DNA from: Massilia mucilaginosa
GTDB taxonomy: Bacteria; Pseudomonadota; Gammaproteobacteria; Burkholderiales; Burkholderiaceae_D
Length of the DNA stretch: 64,000 bases
Reading direction: 5' to 3'
Assembly: GCF_011682145.1 (NCBI RefSeq)
Contig: NZ_WHJH01000001.1
Coordinates: 248,001-312,000 of the forward strand
The notes below the pieces were generated by a model that saw only the letters and a program-made list of their open reading frames with translations, had not been told where the DNA came from and searched no databases. A program made the translations under genes and the position numbers. Positions 44,530 through 53,019 of the stretch are shown in pieces (position 1 is the first letter of the stretch; each line of letters starts with the position of its first letter).

Positions 44530-45330
44530 GTGTCCATTTCCGCCCAGAATTCATACTCCAGCATCAAGCCCGACCTGCGCCAGCGCAACCGGCGTTCATC
44601 CGATATCGAACAGCAAGCCTACGCCGCCGTCGGGCGCAGGTTCGCCGCCGGCGGCAGCGGCAGCAGCAGTAGCAGTAGCAGTAGCAGTAGGGTCCGCTAC
44701 GTGCGCGTTGTGCTGGGCGCGGCGGCGTCCATCACGGTGGTCATGCTGGTCACGCTGGTGGCGCTGCTGAGTTACGACAACATCAATTCGCCGCATGCGC
44801 TCAAGGTTGCCGCGCCCGCCAAAGCCGAGCCGCGCGCGGCCGGCCCGGCTTTGGCGGCAAGCGCCAGGCCGGTCGTGATCATCGATGAAAAAGAGGAAGC
44901 CCCGACGCGGCCGGTGGTGGCGGCGGCGCCGGTTCCACCGCTGGTGCTATTGTCGCCGGCGGAGCTGAAGCCATCGGCGCCGCCGGCCCCGGCCAGGCTG
45001 GCGACGGCAATCAAGACGCCGCTCAAGCTGCGCGAGCACGCCAGGCCGGCCGCGGGGGCGGGCAGGCAGACCGCCTTGAAAGCGGGCAAACCGATGCGCG
45101 CGGGCGCACGCAAGGAGGCACGCGGCGAATTACGCAAAGCCGCGCCCTCCCCCGTGAAACGCAAAACGTCGCTGCTCTCCATGGCGGCCCCGGCGCGGCA
45201 GGGGGCCAACGGCGGCGCGCTGGGCACCCTGCTCTCGTACGCCAGCGTGCAGCGGCGCTACCTGGCAGCGCCGCTGCCGATGCTGGCGGCGCGCCACGCG
45301 CCGCGCCGGCGCCACCTCTCCGAGCCCTGA
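44530..45330 (+). CDS. Membrane-anchored protein with Ser tract and Ala/Pro-rich exterior
   Basis: The 266-residue product starts at GTG with AGGGAG upstream. Residues 1-55 are charged and include a 9-Ser run encoded by repeated AGCAGT hexamers; a hydrophobic helix spans about 60-82; the rest is rich in Ala, Pro, Arg and Lys, probably disordered in the periplasm. No family is recognised. It diverges from hcp and shares its intergenic region, but a T6SS role is only a guess. Confidence 0.55.
   Translation: MSISAQNSYSSIKPDLRQRNRRSSDIEQQAYAAVGRRFAAGGSGSSSSSSSSSRVRYVRVVLGAAASITVVMLVTLVALLSYDNINSPHALKVAAPAKAEPRAAGPALAASARPVVIIDEKEEAPTRPVVAAAPVPPLVLLSPAELKPSAPPAPARLATAIKTPLKLREHARPAAGAGRQTALKAGKPMRAGARKEARGELRKAAPSPVKRKTSLLSMAAPARQGANGGALGTLLSYASVQRRYLAAPLPMLAARHAPRRRHLSEP
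44660..44690 (+). repeat. In-frame AGCAGT hexamer repeat
   Basis: About four to five tandem AGCAGT units encode the poly-Ser run; length change would not shift the frame. Confidence 0.7.
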
Positions 45331-45380
45331 AAACCACGCCGAGGCGAATTTGCTGGGGTTTGCCGGCCACTGACGATATA

Positions 45381-45396
45381 CTGTATATAATTACAG
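45381..45396 (+). promoter_or_regulatory. LexA (SOS) box
   Basis: CTGTATATAATTACAG has the exact CTGT-N8-ACAG outer arms and matches the E. coli consensus CTGTATATATATACAG at 14 of 16 bases. It contains a TATAAT -10 hexamer and sits 11 bases before the fan1-like ATG, so LexA bound here would block transcription. Confidence 0.75.
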
Positions 45397-45406
45397 GGTT
45401 CGGTCG

Positions 45407-47074
45407 ATGGTCCGCAGCACGATGCGCAAAGTTCTTGAGAATGAGTTCTATTATCTGGATAATTTCCATCAGGTACTAGAATGGATTGCAGGGCGTTACA
45501 ACGACTTGCTGACCGAAGAGGAGCGGGCGTTCATCGCCACGTTCCCGTCGCTGCCGCAAGCCTCGCGCGCGCTGCTGGTGCGCATGGTCATGCGCAAGGG
45601 CACGGTTTTCCGCGCCAGCAAGCTCAATTACGCCGAAATCGGCTGCGCGGTCGAGGCCGCGCGCCATCTGCTGCCGACCGGCTGGGTCCATGCCGACCCG
45701 GTGCTCTCGCTCGACGAGGTGTTCGACCTGCTGCTCAAGGCCGAGATCGGCGCCATTTTCAGCCTGTCGCTGCACGAAAAGAGCGCGCGCAAGGGCGAGC
45801 AGCTGGCCGCCCTGCGCGAGGCCTTTGGCGACGCGCGCGCGTTTTCGGCCTGGTACCGCGACTCGCCCGACACCGCCTACAGCATCACCATCAAGGACCT
45901 GTGCGACCGCCTGCGCCTGATCTTCTTCGGCAACCTGCGCCAGGACTGGACCGAATTCGTACTGTCCGACCTGGGCTTGTTCCAGTACGAAAAAGTGGAG
46001 TTTTCGGCGTCCTCGCGCGGCTTTCGCACGCGCCGCGATGTCGACGATTACCTGGCCCTGCACCAGTGCAAGGAGCGCTTTCGCGCCGGCGAAGCGGTCG
46101 ACGAGGTGCTGGCCACCCTGCCGCGCGAGCGTTTCGAGAATGAATGGATCGACAGCCGGCGCGAACGGCTGATGTTCCAGATCGCGCAACACGTGGAAAA
46201 GCAGAAGGACTGGGACCAGGCCTTCGCGCTGTACGCCTGCTGCAATGCCCCGGGTGCGCGGGCGCGCGCCATCCGCGTGCTGGAAAAACACGAGCGCCAT
46301 GCCGAGGCGCACGCGCTGCTGGAACGGGCCCAGGCCGCGCCCGAGAGCGACGCCGAGCGCCAGCAACTGCTGCGCATCGCGCCGCGCCTGCGCCGCAAAC
46401 TCGGGCACCAGCCGCTGCCGTCGCGGCGCAATCCGGCGCTGCGCCGGCTCGACCTGATCCTGCCGATGCCGCTTGAAGCGAACTGGTGGGTCGAAGGCAT
46501 CGTGCGCGACCACCTGGCCAGCGCCGACGCGCCCGTGTTCTACGTCGAGAACGCGCTGATCAACTCGCTGTTCGGGCTGCTCTGCTGGCGCCCGGTTTTC
46601 AGCGCCATTCCCGGCGCATTTTTCCACCCCTTCCACCGTGGCCCGGCCGACCTGCACAGCGCCGATTTTTACCGCCGGCGCGAGCGCGAGTTCCGCGCCT
46701 GCCTCGACCAGCTGGACGACGGCAGCTACCAGGACACCATCCGCGCCAACTACGCCGGCAAGCGCGGCGTCCAGTCGCCGTTCGTGGCCTGGGAAGCGCT
46801 GGGCGCCGAGCTGCTGGAGATGGCGCTGGCCTGCATCCCCGCCGAGCACCTGAAAAAATGGTGCGAACGCATCCTGCTCGACATCAAGGCCAACCGCAAC
46901 GGCTTTCCCGATCTGATCCAGTTCTGGCCGGTCGAGCGGCGCTACAACATGATCGAAGTCAAAGGCCCGGGCGACCGCCTGCAGGACAACCAGCTGCGCT
47001 GGATCGAATACTGCGCCGCGCACCAGATGCCGATTTCGGTCTGCTATCTGCAGTGGGCGCAGCCGTGTTCATGA
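45407..47074 (+). CDS. FAN1-like structure-specific nuclease (VRR-NUC)
   Basis: The 555-residue product matches bacterial FAN1: an N-terminal SAP-like DNA-binding region near residues 35-75 (L-V-R-M-V-M-R-K-G-T-V-F-R), a TPR-like helical middle near 260-310, and a C-terminal VRR-NUC domain with G-F-P-D-L (Asp502) and M-I-E-V-K-G-P-G-D (Glu517, Lys519), the P-D-x15-E-x-K metal site. FAN1 enzymes cut near 5' flaps and unhook interstrand crosslinks. A LexA box precedes it and a helicase gene follows in 7 bases, indicating an SOS-regulated crosslink-repair unit. Confidence 0.88.
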   Translation: MVRSTMRKVLENEFYYLDNFHQVLEWIAGRYNDLLTEEERAFIATFPSLPQASRALLVRMVMRKGTVFRASKLNYAEIGCAVEAARHLLPTGWVHADPVLSLDEVFDLLLKAEIGAIFSLSLHEKSARKGEQLAALREAFGDARAFSAWYRDSPDTAYSITIKDLCDRLRLIFFGNLRQDWTEFVLSDLGLFQYEKVEFSASSRGFRTRRDVDDYLALHQCKERFRAGEAVDEVLATLPRERFENEWIDSRRERLMFQIAQHVEKQKDWDQAFALYACCNAPGARARAIRVLEKHERHAEAHALLERAQAAPESDAERQQLLRIAPRLRRKLGHQPLPSRRNPALRRLDLILPMPLEANWWVEGIVRDHLASADAPVFYVENALINSLFGLLCWRPVFSAIPGAFFHPFHRGPADLHSADFYRRREREFRACLDQLDDGSYQDTIRANYAGKRGVQSPFVAWEALGAELLEMALACIPAEHLKKWCERILLDIKANRNGFPDLIQFWPVERRYNMIEVKGPGDRLQDNQLRWIEYCAAHQMPISVCYLQWAQPCS

Positions 47075-47081
47075 GGGGCGC

Positions 47082-49343
47082 GTGAGCTACGTCGTCGCCG
47101 TGCGCGCCCTGTGCGAATTTTGCGCCAAGCAGGGCGACCTCGATCTGCGCTTCACGCCCTCGCCCACCGCGCAGGAAGGCATTGCCGGCCATGCCGTGGT
47201 GGCCGAGCGGCGCGGCCCCGGCTACCAGAAAGAAGTGAGCCTGTCGGGCGAGTACGGACCGCTGCTGGTGCGCGGCCGGGCCGACGGCTACGACCCGGCC
47301 CGGAACCTGATCGAGGAAATCAAGACCTTCCGCGGCGACCTGGAACGCATGCCGGCCAACCACCGCCATCTGCACTGGGCCCAGGTGCGCGTCTACGGGC
47401 ATCTGCTGTGCGCACAGCTCGGGCTAGAGCAGGTATCGCTGGCGCTGGTCTACTTCGACATCGGCAAGCAGACCGAAACGGTGCTGCGCGAGACCCGCAG
47501 CGCGTTTGATTTGCACGCCATGTTCGACGGCCTGTGCGAGCGCTTCGTGGCGTGGGCCGCGCAAGAACTGGCGCACCGCCAGGCGCGCGACGCGGCGCTG
47601 GGCGCGCTGCGTTTTCCGCATCCGGCGTTTCGCCCGGGCCAGCGCGACCTGGCCGAAACCATCTTCCGCGCCAACAGCGGCGCGCGCTGCGTGCTGGCGC
47701 AGGCGCCGACCGGCATCGGCAAGACCGTCGGCACTCTGTTCCCGGTGCTCAAAGCGGCGCCGCTGCACCGGCTGGACAAGGTGTTCTACCTGGCCGCCAA
47801 GACGCCGGGACGCAAGCTGGCGCTCGACGCGGCCGCAGCGATCAAGCGCAGCGCGCCCGGCATGCCGCTGCGCGTGCTGGAACTGGTCGCGCGGGACAAG
47901 GCCTGCGAGCATCCCGACAAGGCCTGCCACGGCGATTCGTGCCCGCTGGCGAAGGGCTTCTACGACCGCCTGCCGGCGGCGCGCAGTGCGGCGCGCGAGG
48001 TGGCGCTGCTCGACCGCGAGGGCTTGCGCGAGGTCGCGCTGGCGCACCAGGTCTGTCCGTACTACCTGGGCAGCGAAATGGCGCGCTGGAGCGACGTGGT
48101 GGTGGGCGATTACAACTACTACTTCGACATGGGCGCAATGCTGTACGGGCTGGCGCTGGCGAACCAGTGGAGGGTCAGCGTGCTGGTGGACGAGGCGCAC
48201 AATATGGTCTCGCGCGCGCGCAAGATGTATTCGGCCGACCTGGAACGCGGCGCGTTGCGGGCGGCGCGCGCGGTGGCCCCGGCGCACCTGAGAAAGGCGC
48301 TCGACAAGGTGGGCCGCAGCTGGCCGTCCAAGGATGGCGCGGCTTACGAAGTACTCGACGCGCCGCCCGAAAAACTGCTCGATGCGCTGCAGGGCGCGTC
48401 CAGCGCGATCACCGACTACCTGGCCGACAATCCGGGGCCGATGGAACCGGACCTGCAGCGCTTTTACTTCAACGCCCTGCACTTCGCGCGCCTGGCCGAG
48501 ACCTTTGCCGAGCATTCGATGGTTGATTGCACGCGCGACGGCGCGCATGCGTCCACGCTGGCGATCCGCAATATCGTGCCGGCGCCGTTCCTCAAGCCGC
48601 GCTTTGCGCTGGCCCATGCGAGCGCGCTGTTTTCGGCCACGCTCAGCCCCTGGAACTACTACAGCGACGCGCTCGGACTGCCGGACGACACGGCGTGGGT
48701 CGACATCGACTCGCCATTTGTCGCGGAGCAGTTAAGCGTGCATGTGGTGCGCGATATCTCGACGCGGTTCACGCACCGGGCCGGATCGGTGGCGCCGATT
48801 GCGGCGCTGATCGCGCGCCAGTATGCGCAGGCGCCGGGTAATTACCTGGCGTTTTTCAGCAGCTTCGATTACCTCGACCAGGTGGCCGAGCGGGTAGAGC
48901 GCGACTATCCCGATATCCCCGTGTTCCGCCAGCCGCGCCGCATGGCGGAGACGGAGCGCGATGCTTTCCTGGGGCGCTTCACGCTCGATAGCCGCGGGGT
49001 CGGGTTTGCGGTGCTGGGCGGCTCGTTCGGCGAAGGGATCGACCTGCCGGGAGCGCGCCTGATCGGGGCCTTCATCGCCACGCTCGGGCTGCCGCAAATG
49101 AACCCGGTCAATGAGCAGATCCGCCAGCGCATGCAGGCCACGTTCGGGGCGGGCTACGACTATACGTATCTGTATCCGGGGATGCAGAAGGTGGTGCAGG
49201 CGGCCGGGCGCGTGATCCGCACCGAGGGCGACCGCGGGGTGGTGTATCTGATCGACGACCGCTTTGCGCAGCCGGAGGTGCGCGAACTGCTGCCGCGCTG
49301 GTGGCATGTGGACCAGACGCGCATCAGCCAATCAGGGCCTTGA
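47082..49343 (+). CDS. XPD/DinG-type Fe-S helicase with N-terminal PD-(D/E)XK domain
   Basis: The 753-residue product begins with a nuclease-like PD-(D/E)XK domain (G-R-A-D68 and E79-I-K81), then a superfamily 2 helicase with Walker A A-P-T-G-I-G-K-T at 208-215, V-D-E-A-H near 366 and motif VI with G-R-x-I-R-T-E near 708. Four cysteines at 275, 282, 287 and 325 are placed as the 4Fe-4S cluster of the XPD/Rad3/DinG family. It starts at GTG with GAGGGG upstream, seven bases after the FAN1-like stop. The two would act together on blocked forks or crosslinks. It overlaps the LytTR gene end by 20 bases. Confidence 0.88.
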   Translation: MSYVVAVRALCEFCAKQGDLDLRFTPSPTAQEGIAGHAVVAERRGPGYQKEVSLSGEYGPLLVRGRADGYDPARNLIEEIKTFRGDLERMPANHRHLHWAQVRVYGHLLCAQLGLEQVSLALVYFDIGKQTETVLRETRSAFDLHAMFDGLCERFVAWAAQELAHRQARDAALGALRFPHPAFRPGQRDLAETIFRANSGARCVLAQAPTGIGKTVGTLFPVLKAAPLHRLDKVFYLAAKTPGRKLALDAAAAIKRSAPGMPLRVLELVARDKACEHPDKACHGDSCPLAKGFYDRLPAARSAAREVALLDREGLREVALAHQVCPYYLGSEMARWSDVVVGDYNYYFDMGAMLYGLALANQWRVSVLVDEAHNMVSRARKMYSADLERGALRAARAVAPAHLRKALDKVGRSWPSKDGAAYEVLDAPPEKLLDALQGASSAITDYLADNPGPMEPDLQRFYFNALHFARLAETFAEHSMVDCTRDGAHASTLAIRNIVPAPFLKPRFALAHASALFSATLSPWNYYSDALGLPDDTAWVDIDSPFVAEQLSVHVVRDISTRFTHRAGSVAPIAALIARQYAQAPGNYLAFFSSFDYLDQVAERVERDYPDIPVFRQPRRMAETERDAFLGRFTLDSRGVGFAVLGGSFGEGIDLPGARLIGAFIATLGLPQMNPVNEQIRQRMQATFGAGYDYTYLYPGMQKVVQAAGRVIRTEGDRGVVYLIDDRFAQPEVRELLPRWWHVDQTRISQSGP

Positions 49344-50046
49344 GCTTCTGGTAGCCGCTGCGGCTGACCGGGATGCGGGTGGCGTCCTTGAGGATCGCGC
49401 TGTGGCTGTCCCTGCCCTGCTCGATGCGGTCGATGGCGCCCAGATTGAGCATCCAGGAGCGGTGAACGCGCACGAACACTGCCGGATCGAGCTGGCTTTC
49501 GAGTTCCGCCAGCCGCTGGTTCTTCAGATAGTGCTTGCCGCCGGCGCTGATGCGCACGTAATCGTCCTGCGCTTCGACATAGTCGATCCGGCCGGCGGCG
49601 ATGATGTGCACGCGCGCGCCGTCGCGAATCAAGACCCGCTCCAGCGGCTTGCCGCGCAGCGCGGACTCGCGCAGCACGGCGTCGACGCCGGTCTGCCCGA
49701 TGCCGGTGCGCGCATGCGCCAGCGCCGCGTCCAGCCGCTGCTGGCTGAATGGCTTGAGCAGGTAATCGACGGCGTGGATGTCGAAGGCCTTGAGCGCATA
49801 CTGGTCGTAAGCGGTCACGAAGATATAGCGCGCCCTGGCGCCGACCAGTTCCACCACGTCGAAGCCATTCAGCTTGGGCATCTGGATGTCGAGGAACACC
49901 AGGTCCGGCGCCAAGTCGGTGATGGCCTTGACGGCGTCGAAGCCGTTGGCGCATTCGGCCACGATCTCGATGTCGGCATGCCGCGCCAAAAATTCGCGCA
50001 CCAGGCCGCGGGCCAGGTCTTCATCGTCGACGATTATGACGCGCAT
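49324..50046 (-). CDS. LytTR response regulator
   Basis: The 240-residue product has a receiver domain with I-V-D-D-E-D near residue 4-9 and L-V-F-L-D-I-Q-M-P (phospho-Asp near 54), then a LytTR DNA-binding domain from about 140 with Y-V-E-A-Q-D-D-Y-V and F-V-R-V-H-R-S-W-M-L-N. Its start overlaps the kinase stop by 13 bases, so it is the cognate regulator. The 3' end overlaps the convergent helicase gene by 20 bases. Confidence 0.93.
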   Translation of the reverse strand: MRVIIVDDEDLARGLVREFLARHADIEIVAECANGFDAVKAITDLAPDLVFLDIQMPKLNGFDVVELVGARARYIFVTAYDQYALKAFDIHAVDYLLKPFSQQRLDAALAHARTGIGQTGVDAVLRESALRGKPLERVLIRDGARVHIIAAGRIDYVEAQDDYVRISAGGKHYLKNQRLAELESQLDPAVFVRVHRSWMLNLGAIDRIEQGRDSHSAILKDATRIPVSRSGYQKLKALIG

Positions 50047-51095
50047 GCTGGACTCTCCGTCGTGTGAAAGGGCAGCGACAGCGCCACCCGGAACTGGTGC
50101 GCTTCGCGCGTCCAGTGGATGCCGGCCTCGTGGCCGTAGGTGGCCGTGAGGCGCTGGCGCACGTTGGCAAGGCCGATGCCATGGCCGCCGACGGCCGGCG
50201 CATCGTCGTCGATGTCGTTTTCGACGACGATCTTCAGGACCGAACCGGCACGCTGCGCCGCGATGCGGATGGTGCCGCCGCCGGTCAGGTGGGCGATGCC
50301 GTGCTTGACGGCGTTTTCGACCAGCGGTTGCAGGATCATCGGCGGCAGCAGGCAGTCGAGCGCGCCGGCGTCGATCGCCTGCTCGATGTTCAGGCGCGCG
50401 CCGAAACGCACTTTTTCGATGGCGATGAAGTGCATCGCCAGCGTCGCTTCCGCTTCCAGGGTGACCTTGCGGCCCGCCGCCAGGCCAAGGCTGTGGCGGA
50501 AAAAATCGGCCAGGCGCAAGGTCATGTCGCGCGCGCGGGCCGGGTCGATGGAAGTGAGCGCGCTGATCGAATTGAGGCTGTTGAACAGAAAATGCGGATC
50601 GATCTGGGTGCGCAGCATGCGCAGTTCGGTGTCCTGCGCCATGAGCGCCGCTTCGAGTTCGCGCCGTTCGGCGGCGCGCGCGCGCTCCAGTTCGAGCGCC
50701 AGGTAATGCGCCACGGCGCACAGCGCGTACAGGATCACGCCCAGGCCGAAGATCGCCGCCTGCAAGGGAGCGGTCATGGCAATGGCGGCGCAGGCGTGGT
50801 TCCAGCCGATGCACAGCGCCGTCCACGCAAGACTGGCGACGACGGCGGCGACCGCGAACACCGCCAGTACCGAGACGGCGCTGCGCTCACCGAGCCGATA
50901 GGCGCGGCACAGGTAATAGCTCGAAAACCCGGCGGCGCAGGCATACAGCAGCGTCACCGGCACGGTAAACAGCAGGCCGTCGGTCCAGGCGGCGCCGCTT
51001 GCGGCCACGATCAGGCCCGCGAACACGATCGCCAGCAGCAGCCACGCGAGCAGGTACAGCCCCGCGCCGCGCCGCGTGGAGAACGGTCCCTGCAT
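50034..51095 (-). CDS. LytS/AlgZ-type sensor histidine kinase
   Basis: The 353-residue product has about four to five transmembrane helices in the first 130 residues, then a His_kinase domain with Q-I-D-P-H-F-L-F-N-S-L-N (phospho-His near 172) and an HATPase domain with Q-P-L-V-E-N-A-V-K-H-G and G-H-G-I-G-L-A-N-V-R-Q-R-L. It starts in a TGATG overlap with the LiaF-like gene and overlaps the LytTR regulator by 13 bases, so all four genes are tightly coupled. Confidence 0.92.
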   Translation of the reverse strand: MQGPFSTRRGAGLYLLAWLLLAIVFAGLIVAASGAAWTDGLLFTVPVTLLYACAAGFSSYYLCRAYRLGERSAVSVLAVFAVAAVVASLAWTALCIGWNHACAAIAMTAPLQAAIFGLGVILYALCAVAHYLALELERARAAERRELEAALMAQDTELRMLRTQIDPHFLFNSLNSISALTSIDPARARDMTLRLADFFRHSLGLAAGRKVTLEAEATLAMHFIAIEKVRFGARLNIEQAIDAGALDCLLPPMILQPLVENAVKHGIAHLTGGGTIRIAAQRAGSVLKIVVENDIDDDAPAVGGHGIGLANVRQRLTATYGHEAGIHWTREAHQFRVALSLPFHTTESPACAS

Positions 51096-51820
51096 CAGTT
51101 GCGCACTTCCACGCCGCCCATGATGGCGTAGCCGCGGATGGTCAGGCGCTTGCCGGCGTCCGGCGCGGGCGCGGTCTTTTCTTCGAAGCCGCCGAGCACC
51201 GGCACGCCCTTGAGGATGATGGTCCAGTCGGGCGGGCACTTGATGGTAATGCCGCCCATGACGGCGAACACATTCAGTTCGGCGTCGCCGGCCATGGACG
51301 ACTCGCGCAAATCGAGCACGCATTCGCCCATGAAGGCACTGATGTCGCCACCACGAAAGTCCGGCGTGCTGATGCGGCGCTGGAAACCCCCGAGGATGGC
51401 CGTGATATCGACCACGCCGTCGCTGGCTGCGGGGCCGGCACCGGCGTCGTCCTTGAGCGGCACGCCGTGCGGCGTATCGCGTTTGCGCAGGGCCTGGTGG
51501 ACCACGCCGATGCCGAGCAGGATCACCAGCACCGGCCACAGGGTGCGGGCGTTGAACAGGTAGCCGTAGCCGAGGCGGTTGAGCGTGAGGACGGCGCCGG
51601 CGGCGGCGATCAGGCCGAACACCAAGCGCTCGTGGCGCGAGCCGGCGTCGGCCACCTTGACCAGGCCGAAAATGACGACCAGCACCGGCCAGTAATGCGT
51701 GACCTGGCGGCGGTCGATGATGTACAAATTATCGAGCAGGTACAGCATGCCGAAGGCGATCACCGCCAGGCCGAGCCAGACCTGGTTGGGCACGCCGGAG
51801 ATGCGGGCTCTATTTTTCAT
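51095..51820 (-). CDS. LiaF-like membrane protein (DUF5668 plus DUF2154)
   Basis: The 241-residue product has four transmembrane helices in the first 110 residues in two hairpins (W-L-G-L-A-V-I-A-F-G-M-L-Y-L-L-D and W-P-V-L-V-I-L-L-G-I-G), a linker, and a C-terminal beta domain with D-I-T-A-I-L-G-G-F-x-R and V-F-A-V-M-G-G-I-T-I-K-C-P, as in LiaF and YvqF proteins that sense cell-wall damage. In Firmicutes LiaF inhibits LiaS, a NarL-type partner; here the neighbour is a LytS-type kinase. Coupling is by 11-base and 1-base overlaps. Confidence 0.85.
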   Translation of the reverse strand: MKNRARISGVPNQVWLGLAVIAFGMLYLLDNLYIIDRRQVTHYWPVLVVIFGLVKVADAGSRHERLVFGLIAAAGAVLTLNRLGYGYLFNARTLWPVLVILLGIGVVHQALRKRDTPHGVPLKDDAGAGPAASDGVVDITAILGGFQRRISTPDFRGGDISAFMGECVLDLRESSMAGDAELNVFAVMGGITIKCPPDWTIILKGVPVLGGFEEKTAPAPDAGKRLTIRGYAIMGGVEVRN

Positions 51821-52184
51821 TGGCAGGCTCCGTGCCGGGCGCGAGGCGGCGTTCGATGAACGGTTCCAGGATCATCGTCACGCCGCAGAAAATCACCGGG
51901 ACCGGCCAGCCGTTGCTGAAAGTCAGGCCGAACAGGTTCTCGAAGACGGCAAACAGCCACAGGCTGACGAACACCATCCACAAGCCCATGGTGAAGTCCT
52001 TGGCGGTCGGGAAACCGATCATTTTGTTCACGCCCATGACGGTCAGCACCAGCGGCGCGTAATGCCATATACCATCGACGTGGTAGATGCCGAGCCGGTC
52101 GAGCAGCACAATGGTGCCGAAGCCGATCAGCAGCAGGCCCCACATCATTTGCTTGCGCCACTCGTAAGAAGATTTATTGGACAC
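51810..52184 (-). CDS. LiaI-like DUF5668 membrane protein
   Basis: The 124-residue product has four hydrophobic segments (about 14-32, 40-58, 66-86 and 92-108) with the DUF5668 feature W-G-L-L-L-I-G-F-G-T-I-V-L-L-D-R-L-G. It heads the four-gene operon and overlaps the LiaF-like gene by 11 bases. It probably works with LiaF in sensing envelope stress. Confidence 0.8.
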   Translation of the reverse strand: MSNKSSYEWRKQMMWGLLLIGFGTIVLLDRLGIYHVDGIWHYAPLVLTVMGVNKMIGFPTAKDFTMGLWMVFVSLWLFAVFENLFGLTFSNGWPVPVIFCGVTMILEPFIERRLAPGTEPANEK

Positions 52185-52292
52185 GTTCGCTCCTGTAGTC
52201 AGTTCAGGCGCAACGATACAACGGCGCGGCGGCGCTGCCCAGCGGATTTCGGCGAACGGCGGCTGGCGCCCGGTGAATGGCGGCGCCAGCGC

Positions 52293-52907
52293 CTACGAGC
52301 CGAACGCCACCGAGGCCGACAGCGCCAGCATCATGGTGCCGGTGATGCCGTCGATCCATTTCCAGGCGGCGGGACGGGCAAACAGGCCGGACAGGCGGGT
52401 GGCGCCGTAACCGAGCGCGCAGAACCACAGGGCCGAGGCGCTCATGGCGCCCAGCGCGAAGGCCGGGCGTTCCGGCGGCGCAAAGTTGCCGCCGATGGCG
52501 CCGAGCAGGACCACGGTATCGAGGTAGACGTGCGGGTTGAGCAGCGACAGCGCGACCACGCTGGCCAGCGCCTGGCGCGCACTGCTGCGCACTGTGGCCG
52601 GCCCGACCGTGAGCGCGGCGTCGGCGAACACGGCGCGCCAGCTGCGCAGGCCGTACCACAGCAGGAAGGCCGCCCCGCCCCAGCGCGCCGCACCCAGCAG
52701 CAGGGGCGACGATTGCACCAGGGTGCCCACCCCTGCCACGCCAAGCCCGATCAACGCGGCGTCGATGAGAATGCAGGCGAGCACCGTCAAGCCCACGTGC
52801 TCGCGCTTGAGGCCCATGCGCAGGACGTGGGCATTTTGCGAGCCGATGGCGACGATCAGCCCGAAACACAGGGCCAGGCCATTGAAAAACGTGGAAAGGT
52901 AGGGCAT
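52293..52907 (-). CDS. argO: Arginine exporter (LysE/ArgO family)
   Basis: The 204-residue product has six hydrophobic segments and the LysE family pattern: G-L-I-V-A-I-G-S-Q-N-A near residue 16-26, A-A-L-I-G-L-G-V-A-G near 50-59, L-L-W-Y-G-L-R-S-W near 82, and L-N-P-H-V-Y-L-D-T near 122. It exports basic amino acids. It is divergent from an ArgP-type LysR gene, the standard regulatory pairing. Confidence 0.9.
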   Translation of the reverse strand: MPYLSTFFNGLALCFGLIVAIGSQNAHVLRMGLKREHVGLTVLACILIDAALIGLGVAGVGTLVQSSPLLLGAARWGGAAFLLWYGLRSWRAVFADAALTVGPATVRSSARQALASVVALSLLNPHVYLDTVVLLGAIGGNFAPPERPAFALGAMSASALWFCALGYGATRLSGLFARPAAWKWIDGITGTMMLALSASVAFGS

Positions 52908-52986
52908 GCAAACTCCGGTCGCTCATTAGAAGATGCAAGTTTGCAATATCGATGATAGCTAGTGAAGAAAAATTAACTTCTTTACG

Positions 52987-52992
52987 TATAAT
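52987..52992 (+). promoter_or_regulatory. Consensus -10 box in the argO/argP intergenic region
   Basis: TATAAT lies in an AT-rich segment with an imperfect inverted repeat (GAAAAATTAA / TTAAATTTTTC) spanning roughly 52966-53003, 18 bases before the argP start. The AT-rich dyad is the likely ArgP site. Confidence 0.45.
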
Positions 52993-53019
52993 TAAATTTT
53001 TCTAATGTGGAGTGCGGAC

